Source: Clostridiales bacterium (GTDB lineage: Bacteria > Bacillota > Clostridia > Christensenellales > Aristaeellaceae). From it: a DNA stretch of 64,000 nt. The stretch is from positions 1 through 64,000 of the forward strand of contig JAAYIN010000025.1 in the NCBI GenBank assembly GCA_012523405.1, written 5' to 3'. Positions 45,199 to 53,551 of this stretch are shown piece by piece. Under the pieces are notes generated by a model, which saw only the letters and a list, made by a program, of their open reading frames with translations, had not been told where the DNA came from and searched no databases. Made by a program: the position numbers and the translations under genes. How positions within the stretch are numbered: the first letter of the stretch is position 1; each line of letters starts with the position of its first letter.

Positions 45199-45333
45199 TT
45201 AGTGACATCCACCGGCACAGTTGGAACAATCGCAGCCGCAACTGTTTTTGTTCGCTTTTTTATCTTTAATCATCTTATAGACGATTGCGCCGACAATTAC
45301 TAGTAGGGCTCCGCCTACGATCCAAGTTGCCAT
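45199..45333 (-). CDS. FeoB-associated cysteine-rich membrane protein
   Basis: The protein is 44 residues (below usual gene-finding length), read by hand. One membrane helix (about residues 3-19) is followed by a Lys-rich stretch and a Cys-rich tail, CGCDCSNCAGGCH. GGAAGG precedes the ATG. Proteins of this shape regularly lie after feoB in Firmicutes and are thought to aid ferrous-iron uptake or hold iron at the pore. It starts 30 bases after feoB and is followed by the operon terminator. Confidence 0.85.
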   Translation of the reverse strand: MATWIVGGALLVIVGAIVYKMIKDKKANKNSCGCDCSNCAGGCH

Positions 45334-45362
45334 ATATAATCCTTCCTTTCAAAAGGGCCAGG

Positions 45363-47720
45363 TTATGCGCCTACGCTTGTCTTCGTTGCTTGTGCGTGGA
45401 CGTCATGGGGATTCTTGCGAACCAACATATAGACCATTGCAGCTAGTACAGCGATTGCAATGACTGTCCAGAGTGAGAAGCTGCCTGCAATCAGCAGTCC
45501 GATCTGATAGAAGATCAGCGCGACAGCATATGCAAAGGCGCATTGGTAAACGATTGCAAACCATGTCCACTTTGCACTGTTCATCTCACGCTTGATTGCA
45601 CCGATAGCTGCAAAGCAAGGGCAGCAAAGAAGGTTGAAGAGTAAGAATGCAAAGGCTGCAAGTTGTCCATGACCGTTGCTTGTCTCGTCAAAAGCTGCTG
45701 CGATGGGATGAAGTCCAGCGACGATATCCTCATCCTCGCCCTCTTCAAGCAGCTCATTAGCGACTTCTTCGCCTTCGTCATCAACGATGTCAGTGAGGAT
45801 TGCGAGCACGCCGACAACCTCTTCCTTAGCGACTAGACCCATTACGGTTGCAACCGTATACTCCCAGCTGCCAAAGCCTAGGGGCTTGAACACAGGAGCG
45901 GCTACTGAACCGATTCTGCCAAGAACGCTGTGATCCATATCTTCCACTGCGCCAAAGGTCATAGGACCTTCCTGTGCTACTTCTGCTGCCTGCTCTATGC
46001 TAATATCGTTTGCAGCCGCTGCTGCATCGATTTCCGGAACATTTGCAGACCAGCCGTAGCTGGAGGCGAACCAGATGAAGATGCTGGAAACAAGAATAAC
46101 GGTACCTGCACGCTTGATGAAGCTCCAGCCACGTTCCCACATGCTATGAAGCACGTTGCTCACAGAGGGGGTGTGGTAGGGGGGCAATTCCATAACAAAA
46201 GGTGCGGGATCGCCTGCGAAGGGGCGAGTCTTCTTCAAGAGGATACCGCTGATGATAACAGCAGCAACACCGATGAAGTAAGAAGCGGTAGCAACCCAGC
46301 CAGCATTCTGGAACAGGGCGCCAGAGATCAATGCGATAATGGGGAGCTTAGCTCCGCAGGGGATGAAAGTGGTGGTCATGATGGTCATCTTGCGGTCACG
46401 GTCGTTTTCGATCGTACGCGATGCCATGATGCCGGGAATACCGCAGCCCGATGAAATCATCATAGGGATGAAGCTCTTGCCAGATAGCCCAAACTTGCGG
46501 AAAATTCTGTCCATGATGAATGCAACACGTGACATGTAGCCGACATCCTCAAGGATGGCTAGCATGATAAAGAGCACGAGCATCTGAGGAACAAAGCCGA
46601 TGACTGCACCAACACCGCCGATGATACCATCGCCAATGAGACCAACAAGCCAGCCCGCAACACCGATTGACTCAAGCCAGCCAACAACGGGTGCTTGAAT
46701 CCATTCGCCTACAAATACGTCATTGGTAAAGTCGGTTACGATTGTACCAACGGTGGTGACTGCTACATAGTATACAAACCACATAACGAAAACGAAAATT
46801 GGTATCGCTAACCAACGGTTGGTAACGATGCGGTCGATCTTATCACTTGTGGTAAGAGCTCCCTTGGGCTTGCCCTTCTTCACGCTGGTACTCACAAGCT
46901 TGGTGATATAAGCATAACGCTGATTGGTGATGATGCTTTCAGAATCATCATCCATTTCTAGCTCGCAGCCCTTGATCACTTCTTCAGCAGCATTTAGCGT
47001 TGCTTTAGGAAGATTAAGTTCAGCAATTGCCTTCGCATCACGCTCAAATACCTTGACTGCATACCAGCGAACCAGATTTGTGTCTACGATTTCGCCAGCA
47101 TGTTTGCTGCCGTCTGCGTGATGATGGTGAACGCCTTCTTCAACGTCTTTGTGTGTAATCAAATCCTCTATATGTGCCAGTGCATGCTCTACGCTGCCTG
47201 CAAACACGTGGGGAGGTGCAAACTTTGCACTTTTCTTTGCAAGCTCAACAGCTTTTTTAATAACATCCAAGCTGCCGATACCCTTGAGAGCGGAGGTTTC
47301 AACGACCTCGCAGCCAAGTGACTGCCCGAGCTTTCCAAGCTGGATCACGTCGCCGTTTTTGCGTGTTACGTCGATCATGTTAAGCGCGATGATCATTGGA
47401 ATGCCCAGCTCTGCTAGCTGGGTAGTTAGGTAAAGGTTACGCTCAATATTGGATGCATCAACGATGTTGATGATGACATCGGGTTTTTCATTGACAAGAT
47501 AGCCGCGAGCGACTACTTCTTCAAGCGTATAGGGTGAAAGGCTGTAGATGCCGGGCAAGTCCTGAATGATGACATCACTCATGCCCTTGACCTTGCCTTC
47601 TTTCTTTTCTACCGTTACGCCGGGCCAGTTGCCAACGTACTGATTCGATCCTGTCAGATCGTTGAACATCGTGGTTTTACCACTGTTTGGGTTACCTGCA
47701 AGTGCGATTTTAATAGCCAC
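45363..47720 (-). CDS. feoB: Ferrous iron transport protein B
   Basis: The protein is 785 residues, starting at a GTG 10 bases after GGAGGGG. It has the G domain: G1 GNPNSGKTT (about 8-16), a DLPG G3 (about 54) and an NMID G4 (about 113), a His-rich loop (GVHHHHADGSKH near 195), and two Gate repeats in the 11 or so membrane segments, each with the pore Cys in CGIPG and CGAKLP. A charged Asp/Glu insert (about 640-665) lies between late helices. It imports Fe2+ under anaerobic conditions. Two FeoA genes lie upstream. Confidence 0.95.
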   Translation of the reverse strand: MAIKIALAGNPNSGKTTMFNDLTGSNQYVGNWPGVTVEKKEGKVKGMSDVIIQDLPGIYSLSPYTLEEVVARGYLVNEKPDVIINIVDASNIERNLYLTTQLAELGIPMIIALNMIDVTRKNGDVIQLGKLGQSLGCEVVETSALKGIGSLDVIKKAVELAKKSAKFAPPHVFAGSVEHALAHIEDLITHKDVEEGVHHHHADGSKHAGEIVDTNLVRWYAVKVFERDAKAIAELNLPKATLNAAEEVIKGCELEMDDDSESIITNQRYAYITKLVSTSVKKGKPKGALTTSDKIDRIVTNRWLAIPIFVFVMWFVYYVAVTTVGTIVTDFTNDVFVGEWIQAPVVGWLESIGVAGWLVGLIGDGIIGGVGAVIGFVPQMLVLFIMLAILEDVGYMSRVAFIMDRIFRKFGLSGKSFIPMMISSGCGIPGIMASRTIENDRDRKMTIMTTTFIPCGAKLPIIALISGALFQNAGWVATASYFIGVAAVIISGILLKKTRPFAGDPAPFVMELPPYHTPSVSNVLHSMWERGWSFIKRAGTVILVSSIFIWFASSYGWSANVPEIDAAAAANDISIEQAAEVAQEGPMTFGAVEDMDHSVLGRIGSVAAPVFKPLGFGSWEYTVATVMGLVAKEEVVGVLAILTDIVDDEGEEVANELLEEGEDEDIVAGLHPIAAAFDETSNGHGQLAAFAFLLFNLLCCPCFAAIGAIKREMNSAKWTWFAIVYQCAFAYAVALIFYQIGLLIAGSFSLWTVIAIAVLAAMVYMLVRKNPHDVHAQATKTSVGA

Positions 47721-47801
47721 GTTCGTTTCCCCTCCATGTTTAAGGTTAGTTAAAGCTAACTATGCGATAAAAGAAAAATGGTCCTCTTGGGAGCATATCA
47801 C

Positions 47802-48023
47802 TTATTTGACCTCGATAAGTGCTGCGTCGCCTTTGCGAACGGATAACTCGTATCCACGAACTGTAAGCTCCATTGGATCGCCTAGAGGAGCGACTTTACG
47901 TACGTAGACTTCCGTGCCTTTTGTGAGCCCCATATCCATGATGCGACGTTTGATTGCGCCTTCACTGTGAAGCTTCACGATGGTGGCCTTTTCCCCGATT
48001 GCAACATTGTTTAATGTTTTCAT
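47802..48023 (-). CDS. feoA: FeoA-type SH3-like protein
   Basis: The protein is 73 residues. It has the small beta-barrel pattern of FeoA (IVKLHSEGAIKRRIMDMGLTKG, then VRKVAPLGDPMELTVRGYELSVRKGDA). FeoA binds the cytoplasmic G domain of FeoB. It lies 80 bases before feoB and 15 bases after the second feoA. Confidence 0.9.
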   Translation of the reverse strand: MKTLNNVAIGEKATIVKLHSEGAIKRRIMDMGLTKGTEVYVRKVAPLGDPMELTVRGYELSVRKGDAALIEVK

Positions 48024-48038
48024 TCCAACGTTCCTTTC

Positions 48039-48248
48039 TTAGACCATAATACGCATAGCCATGGTTTTATCAAGTGCAACACGGCTATCTTTGATGGATA
48101 GAATCATGTTCCCACCCAATTCACTGACCACATGAACCTGAGCGCCAACAACAAAACCCAGTTCTGCCAAGTGTTGACGTACTTCGTCTTTACCTGTGAT
48201 TTTTTGGATCGTATTTGTATCACCGATTGCAGCCATTGCAAGTGGCAT
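48039..48248 (-). CDS. feoA: Second FeoA-type protein
   Basis: About 69 residues, starting at the second of two adjacent ATGs, which is better spaced from AGGAG. The sequence (HLAELGFVVGAQVHVVSELGGNMILSI) is FeoA-like but differs from the first copy, having lost the paired basic residues of its mid-region. Tandem FeoA genes are common in clostridia. First gene of the feo operon. Confidence 0.85.
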   Translation of the reverse strand: MPLAMAAIGDTNTIQKITGKDEVRQHLAELGFVVGAQVHVVSELGGNMILSIKDSRVALDKTMAMRIMV

Positions 48249-48287
48249 CATATTCTCCTACCCTTCCCGTTTGATTTATTGCTGAGG

Positions 48288-48305
48288 TGTTAGAAGGATC
48301 TAACA
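48288..48305. promoter_or_regulatory. Palindromic operator candidate of the feo operon
   Basis: TGTTAGA-AGGA-TCTAACA, 7-base arms, lies just downstream of the expected start. TTAG/CTAA arms recall DtxR/IdeR-type iron repressor sites. That identity is inference. Confidence 0.5.
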
Positions 48306-48320
48306 TTTCGAACAATTGAT

Positions 48321-48349
48321 AGTTTATCATCCCTAACTATAGAAGTCAA
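48321..48349 (-). promoter_or_regulatory. Promoter of the feo operon
   Basis: Minus strand TTGACT (48349-48344), 17 bases, TAAACT (48326-48321); the palindrome above covers about +9 to +26. Confidence 0.7.
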
Positions 48350-48405
48350 GTATAAATCAAGGGAAATATGAATTAATATGTCACAAAAATTAGTATAGAA
48401 AACCA

Positions 48406-48434
48406 TTGACTCATAATAAAAAGTGTGCTACAGT
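48406..48434 (+). promoter_or_regulatory. Promoter of the Trp T-box/trpB unit
   Basis: TTGACT, 17 bases, TACAGT (48429-48434), just upstream of the T-box leader. Confidence 0.7.
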
Positions 48435-48440
48435 ACATTA

Positions 48441-48709
48441 AAGCGATGAAGAAGAGCAAGTAAGAAGATGTTATTTTGGCAAAGAGAGTCACAGATGCTG
48501 AGAATGTGGCGCAAAATGAGCTTCCCAATGGGCTTTGGAGTGTTTGCTGAAGTAAGTAGGCAAAACGGGGTTGCTTCCCGTTAAAGAAGCAAGCGTATGT
48601 TTGTACGTCAAAGGAGGACGCAATAGCGTCAAGCCGGGTGGCACCGCAGGAGTCTATTAATAGCTCTTGTCCCTGCATTGTATCAATGTATGGGGACGAG
48701 GGCTTTTTT
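48441..48709 (+). ncRNA. T-box leader with tryptophan specifier
   Basis: The conserved stem I sequences (AGAGAGTCACAGATGCTGAGA), the T-box GGGTGGCACCGC (48637-48648) and the antiterminator/terminator switch are present. In the stem I specifier loop, the codon in the standard place before GCTTTGGAG is TGG (48529-48531), tryptophan. The T-box TGGC would pair with tRNA 3' GCCA, consistent with the G discriminator of tRNA-Trp. The terminator is AGCTCTTGTCCC with GGGGACGAGGGCT and six T residues. Uncharged tRNA-Trp should thus switch on the following gene. Confidence 0.9.
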
Positions 48710-48749
48710 GATAGGCTTTTTTCCCCGCATTATGAGAGGAGCGGTACCC

Positions 48750-50120
48750 ATGAGCAAGGAAATCCCATACAAGATCTATCTAGAAGAGAGCGAATTACCC
48801 AAGAGATGGTACAATGTTCGAGCGGATATGAAAAACAAGCCTGCCCCGCTGCTGAATCCAGCAACGCTAGAGCCCATGACAGCACAGGACCTAAGCCCCG
48901 TATTCTGCGATGAGCTTGCCAAGCAGGAGGTTGACGACACCACCCCTTATTTCGACATTCCAGAGCCCGTCCTTGAATTCTACAAGATGTATCGTCCGGC
49001 GCCTCTTGTGCGTGCGTATTGCCTTGAGAAAAAGCTTGGAACGCCTGCGAAGATTTACTATAAATTCGAGGGCAACAATACCAGCGGAAGCCACAAGCTC
49101 AACAGCGCCATTGCACAGGCTTACTATGCAAAAGAGCAGGGGCTGACTGGTCTTTGCACTGAAACAGGAGCAGGTCAATGGGGAACAGCGCTTGCTATGG
49201 CGTGCGCATATCTTGATCTTGATCTTCGCGTATACATGGTTAAGTGCAGTTATGAGCAAAAACCGTTCCGCCGCGAGGTCATGCGCACCTATGGCGCGAG
49301 CGTTACGCCCTCGCCCAGCATGTCAACTGAAGTTGGCAAACGCATTTTAGCGGAGCACCCGGGTACCTCAGGAAGCCTTGGCTGCGCGATCAGCGAAGCG
49401 GTGGAAGATGCGGTATCGCATGAAGGATATCGCTACGTGCTTGGCAGCGTATTATCACAAGTGCTTGTGCACCAGACCATTATCGGTCTTGAGACGAAAG
49501 CAGCGATGGATAAATACGACATCAAACCCGATGTGATCATTGGCTGCGCAGGCGGCGGAAGCAACCTTGGCGGTCTGGTCAGTCCATTCGTTGGCGAAAT
49601 GCTTCGCGGCGAAGCTGATTACCGGATCATCGCAGTGGAACCAAAGAGCTGCCCGAGCCTGACGCGCGGCACATATGCTTATGACTTCTGCGATACGGGC
49701 AAGGTGTGCCCGCTGGCAAAGATGTATACCCTTGGCTGCAACTTTATGCCTTCTGCCAACCATGCAGGCGGCCTGCGCTATCATGGCATGAGCAGCATTC
49801 TAAGCCAGCTATATGATGATGGTATGATCGAAGCACGCGCTGTTGAGCAAACCAGTGTTTTTGAAGCGGCTGAGTACTTTGCGCGCTGCGAAGGCATCCT
49901 GCCCGCACCTGAGAGCAGTCACGCTATCCGCGTTGCTATTGATGAGGCGCTTGCTTGCAAGGAAACAGGCGAAGAAAAGACCATCCTCTTTGGCCTCACT
50001 GGCACCGGCTACTTTGATATGGTCGCCTACCAGAAATTCAACGACGGTGAAATGGGTGATTACATCCCCACCGACGAAGAAATCCAAAAGAGCCTATCTA
50101 CGTTGCCTGAAGTACCGTAA
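48750..50120 (+). CDS. trpB: Tryptophan synthase beta chain, TrpB2 type
   Basis: The protein is 456 residues from the ATG behind GAGGAG; the first 24 codons of the longer frame lie in the T-box terminator. The TrpB2 form is indicated by length and by the N-terminal segment with ELPKRWYN and RPAPL. The PLP lysine lies in NTSGSHKLNS (about 110), the ETGAGQWG loop near 138, and the phosphate-binding GCAGGGSNLGG near 270. No trpA or other trp gene is near, so it may condense serine with imported or salvaged indole. Control by the Trp T-box agrees with the product. Confidence 0.93.
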   Translation: MSKEIPYKIYLEESELPKRWYNVRADMKNKPAPLLNPATLEPMTAQDLSPVFCDELAKQEVDDTTPYFDIPEPVLEFYKMYRPAPLVRAYCLEKKLGTPAKIYYKFEGNNTSGSHKLNSAIAQAYYAKEQGLTGLCTETGAGQWGTALAMACAYLDLDLRVYMVKCSYEQKPFRREVMRTYGASVTPSPSMSTEVGKRILAEHPGTSGSLGCAISEAVEDAVSHEGYRYVLGSVLSQVLVHQTIIGLETKAAMDKYDIKPDVIIGCAGGGSNLGGLVSPFVGEMLRGEADYRIIAVEPKSCPSLTRGTYAYDFCDTGKVCPLAKMYTLGCNFMPSANHAGGLRYHGMSSILSQLYDDGMIEARAVEQTSVFEAAEYFARCEGILPAPESSHAIRVAIDEALACKETGEEKTILFGLTGTGYFDMVAYQKFNDGEMGDYIPTDEEIQKSLSTLPEVP

Positions 50121-50200
50121 GGCGCAAGGGGTTTCATCTCGGCGTTGCGCAAGGACTTTGTTCTTGGGACAACAATAAAACAAGTATTTGGAGGACTCTT

Positions 50201-50899
50201 ATGCTGGATAGCGAAGGCTTCGATATTTGGGCGGGCGACTATGATGCATCGGTTAAAGAGGCGGATGAAAGCAATTGTTATCCTTTTGCGGGATATAGAA
50301 ATGTAATGACAATGATCTACCAAACCATCATGCATCAAGCACCTGCAAAGGTTCTTGACATAGGTTTTGGTACAGGCTTTTTGACTTCAAAACTTTACGG
50401 TGCAGGAAATGAGATCACGGGCATTGACTTCTCTGCTGAAATGATTCAAATTGCAGCTGCTAAAATGCCCAATGCAAATCTTGTTCAATGGGATTTTACG
50501 CTTGATATTCCGCTTTCGCTATCTGAGCAAACCTTTGATTTCATTGTGAGCACATATGCGCTGCATCACTTGAATGATGATCAAAAGCTTACCTTCATAA
50601 CTCAATTGCTTATGTTGCTGGATGATCATGGAGCGATTTTAATTGGCGATGTGGGATTTGTGAAGAGGGCTGATTTGCTGGCATGCATGGAGCATGACGG
50701 CTGGGATGAAGAAGAGTTCTATTTCGTGTTTTCGGAGCTTGAGGCGTGTCTCAGTGCATTTTGCACATTAACGTTTCATCAATGTTCGCAAAAAGCAATA
50801 GCAGCAATCAAAAGAGTGCAGATACCGCTAGATATCTGCACTCTTTTCATATTAAATTGTATCGCGTTACTTCGTCTTGAGTGCACGCATTGCGTTTAA
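50201..50899 (+). CDS. Class I SAM-dependent methyltransferase
   Basis: The protein is 232 residues as read. Motif I is VLDIGFGTGFLTSKL (about 50-64), the acidic motif II GIDFSAEMI (about 72-80), and ALHHLNDD (about 125). GAGGAC precedes the ATG. The last 30 residues (IKRVQIPLDIC onward) are encoded by a strong terminator and the convergent gene and look non-native. In the +1 frame a stop occurs at 50799-50801, just ahead of the hairpin, so a frameshift or sequencing error near the end is possible. Substrate unknown. Confidence 0.8.
   Translation: MLDSEGFDIWAGDYDASVKEADESNCYPFAGYRNVMTMIYQTIMHQAPAKVLDIGFGTGFLTSKLYGAGNEITGIDFSAEMIQIAAAKMPNANLVQWDFTLDIPLSLSEQTFDFIVSTYALHHLNDDQKLTFITQLLMLLDDHGAILIGDVGFVKRADLLACMEHDGWDEEEFYFVFSELEACLSAFCTLTFHQCSQKAIAAIKRVQIPLDICTLFILNCIALLRLECTHCV
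50810..50847. terminator. Terminator-like inverted repeat within the end of the methyltransferase frame
   Basis: AAAAGAGTGCAGATA and TATCTGCACTCTTTT pair perfectly around a 9-base loop. It separates the methyltransferase and the convergent metal ATPase. Confidence 0.85.
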
Positions 50900-52708
50900 G
50901 ATAGCGATCACTGATACGCCGACATCAGCAAATACGGCCATCCACATATTCGCCAGTCCAACGGCGACCAAAATGAGGACAATAAACTTTACGGCCAGTG
51001 CGAAGACGATGTTTTGATGCGCGATGCGAAGTGTCTTGCGGCTGATGCGCACTGCTTTGACAAGCTTGAGCGGGTTATCGTCCATGAGTACGATATCTGC
51101 GGCTTCCACTGCAGCATCGCTGCCCAGTGCACCCATCGCAACGCCGACATCCGCACGGGTGAGAACAGGTGCATCGTTGATCCCGTCGCCGACAAATACA
51201 AGCGTTCCTTTGCGTTTGCTCTCTTGGATCAAACGCTCCACTTGCTCAACTTTTTGAGAAGGCAGGAGGTGCGCGTGCACTTCATCCAGCCCGAGCTTTG
51301 AAGCAACGTCATCCGCGACTGCTTGACTGTCGCCTGTGAGCATAACGGTCTTTGCAATGCCTTCGCGCTTTAGACCTGCGATGGCACTCGCAGAATCAGC
51401 CTTGATTTCGTCTGCGATGACGATATGCCCAAGGTAGTTGCTGTCTCGTGCGATATGAATGACGGTACCAATGTGGGGGCAATTGGGCAAAGAGACACCC
51501 TGCCGATTCATGAGCTTATCGTTACCGACGCTGATTGTTGCACCGTCCAGCGTAGCGATGATACCATGCCCTGGGATTTCTTCAATATCGCTTAAAGCAG
51601 AGGGGTCAATCTCGCCAGAATAGTGTGCGCTGATAGAGCGGCTGATGGGGTGATCGGAGCAGCTTTCAACAGTTGCTGCGATCTGAAGCAATTCGATTTC
51701 ATCGATTTGATCGGGATGAATGACTGTGACATGGAACGAACCGCGGGTGAGCGTGCCTGTCTTATCAAACACGACGGTTTGGGCGCTGGCAAGCGCTTCT
51801 AAATAGTTGCTTCCTTTTACCAGTACGCCTGCTTTGCTCGCCGCGCCGATTCCGCCAAAGAAGCTGAGGGGGACTGAAATGACCAGTGCACATGGGCAGC
51901 TAACCACAAGGAAACTCAAGGCGCGGTTGCCCCAATCAGCCCAGTTGCCGCCGAAGAAAAGCGTTGGTACAAGAAACAAAAGCAGAGCGGCAAGGCAAAC
52001 CGCGGGGGTGTAGACGCGTGCAAAACGCGTGATAAAGGTCTCTGTGCGTGCTTTTTTGTCGCTCGCGTTCTCAACCAAATCCAGAATCTTTGCTACCGTG
52101 GAGTCTGTATAGACTTTTGTCGCACGAACGCGTAATAAGCCGCTTTGGTTGATGCAGCCGCTGATTACCTCGTCCCCTTGCGATACATCACGGGGTATGC
52201 TCTCGCCTGTGAGTGCAGCGGTATCAAGGGTAGAGTGCCCGTCAAGGACGATGCCGTCAACAGCGATTCTGTCGCCTGCTTTGACAATCATCATCTCGCC
52301 AAGCATGACTTCTTCGGGATCAATAGTGATGATCTTGCCGTCTCGCTCGACTGTTGCGCTCTGGGGCGCAATGTCCATCAACGCAGAAATGGACTCGCGA
52401 GACTTGCCGACAGCGTAGCTTTCAAACAGCTCGCCAACTTGATAGAACATCATGACGGCCACTGCTTCGGGATATTCGCCGATGATTACAGCACCGATGG
52501 TTGCAATCGCCATAAGGAAATTTTCATCGAATATTTGTCCGCGCAGGATACCGGTAGCGGCTTCCTTCAATACACCAAGCCCGACGATGAGATAGGCGGT
52601 GAGAAACAGTATCATCTTGACGATGTCATGCTTTACAATGAGTGCAGCAATGAATAATGCGGCGCTTATGAGAATTCGGATCATTGCTTTTTTCTGCTTA
52701 CGAGTCAT
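50867..52708 (-). CDS. Heavy-metal-exporting P1B-type ATPase (Zn/Cd/Co type)
   Basis: The protein is 613 residues. Its metal-site CPC lies in SCPCALVIS (about 262), the phosphorylation motif in DKTGTLT (about 307), then HP (SCSDHPIS near 348), a GDGIND hinge near 510 and a final membrane pair. The N-terminal metal-binding domain is absent; it is encoded separately upstream. SCPC, with Asp/Lys in later helices, is compatible with Zn2+/Cd2+/Pb2+ efflux. AGGAGG precedes the ATG. It is the last gene of the ArsR-controlled operon, overlapping the methyltransferase gene on the other strand. Confidence 0.93.
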   Translation of the reverse strand: MTRKQKKAMIRILISAALFIAALIVKHDIVKMILFLTAYLIVGLGVLKEAATGILRGQIFDENFLMAIATIGAVIIGEYPEAVAVMMFYQVGELFESYAVGKSRESISALMDIAPQSATVERDGKIITIDPEEVMLGEMMIVKAGDRIAVDGIVLDGHSTLDTAALTGESIPRDVSQGDEVISGCINQSGLLRVRATKVYTDSTVAKILDLVENASDKKARTETFITRFARVYTPAVCLAALLLFLVPTLFFGGNWADWGNRALSFLVVSCPCALVISVPLSFFGGIGAASKAGVLVKGSNYLEALASAQTVVFDKTGTLTRGSFHVTVIHPDQIDEIELLQIAATVESCSDHPISRSISAHYSGEIDPSALSDIEEIPGHGIIATLDGATISVGNDKLMNRQGVSLPNCPHIGTVIHIARDSNYLGHIVIADEIKADSASAIAGLKREGIAKTVMLTGDSQAVADDVASKLGLDEVHAHLLPSQKVEQVERLIQESKRKGTLVFVGDGINDAPVLTRADVGVAMGALGSDAAVEAADIVLMDDNPLKLVKAVRISRKTLRIAHQNIVFALAVKFIVLILVAVGLANMWMAVFADVGVSVIAILNAMRALKTK

Positions 52709-52790
52709 TTGATCGCCTCCTGAAAATAAAGTGGTTCAAGAAATAAACGCTTGGGCAAATGCCTTTGCGTTCATTACAATGTTGGATTGA

Positions 52791-53006
52791 TTAGAGAATG
52801 ATGCAATCGGGTTCGACTTTACCAATGGCAGCCTTCGCGCCTTCAAGCGCGGTTGCAAACACATCATCCGAGGCTTCAAGTGAAAGTTTTTGAGTCATGA
52901 AATTAACTGTGACGGCGTCAACACCTGCAATCTTGCTAATAGCGGTTTCCATTTTTGCAGCGCAGTTTGCGCAATCCAGATTCTTGAGTTTGAATACTTT
53001 TTTCAT
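52791..53006 (-). CDS. Heavy-metal-associated (HMA) domain protein
   Basis: The protein is 71 residues, a lone HMA ferredoxin-like fold with the metal motif DCANCAAKME (about 10-19). AGGAGG precedes the ATG. It lies between the ArsR gene and the ATPase gene and probably delivers or buffers the metal in place of a domain fused to the pump. Confidence 0.9.
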   Translation of the reverse strand: MKKVFKLKNLDCANCAAKMETAISKIAGVDAVTVNFMTQKLSLEASDDVFATALEGAKAAIGKVEPDCIIL

Positions 53007-53027
53007 GAGTGAATCCTCCTTGATGAT

Positions 53028-53390
53028 TTATTCTTCTACGTGTTCCAAACCTTGATTGATAATGGTTCCGACATGACTGTCGGCGAGTGAATAGAATATC
53101 GATTTACCTTCGCGTCTGCTCGCAACCAATTTGCTTCTCTTGAGCAATCGCAATTGATGGGATATCGCACTTTGCGTCATGTTGAGCAATGTGGCAATGT
53201 CGCATACGCACATTTCACTTGTGAATAAGCAAAATAGAATACGGATACGTGTAGAGTCTCCAAAGACCTTAAATAGCTCGCTCAGGTCAAAGAGAATATC
53301 TTCAGACGGCATTTCAGCCGTTACTTTCTTGACGATATCCTCATGCGCGTGCATAAAGTCACAAGCAATTTGCTCGTTGTTTGCAGCCAA
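53028..53390 (-). CDS. ArsR/SmtB family metal-responsive repressor
   Basis: About 120 residues. I chose the TTG 8 bases after AAGGAG; a GTG three codons upstream overlaps the ribosome site. The winged helix is clear: ELFKVFGDSTRIRILFCL, then CVCDIATLLNMTQSAISHQLRLL. The ELCVCD-like Cys pair (CVC) in the recognition region and terminal DSHVG and H-V-E residues are typical of CadC/CzrA metal sites. It should leave its operator when Cd, Pb or Zn binds. Confidence 0.9.
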   Translation of the reverse strand: MAANNEQIACDFMHAHEDIVKKVTAEMPSEDILFDLSELFKVFGDSTRIRILFCLFTSEMCVCDIATLLNMTQSAISHQLRLLKRSKLVASRREGKSIFYSLADSHVGTIINQGLEHVEE

Positions 53391-53412
53391 GATAATCACT
53401 CCTTCAAACGTT

Positions 53413-53434
53413 CATATGAATGATCGTTCATATG
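53413..53434. promoter_or_regulatory. ArsR-type operator
   Basis: CATATGAA-TGATCG-TTCATATG, a perfect 8-base-arm palindrome immediately after the -10, in the classical place for ArsR/SmtB repression. Confidence 0.75.
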
Positions 53435-53435
53435 T

Positions 53436-53464
53436 ATGATACTACGATTCCAAAGACATGTCAA
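53436..53464 (-). promoter_or_regulatory. Promoter of the metal-efflux operon
   Basis: Minus strand TTGACA (53464-53459), 17 bases, TATCAT (53441-53436); the operator begins within two bases of the -10. Confidence 0.8.
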
Positions 53465-53551
53465 TAGACTTTGAAAAAAAAGAATGATATACTACAGGAG
53501 CATGCGCAGAGCAAGCTAACACTTTGTACATACAAAAAGGAGAACAAATGA

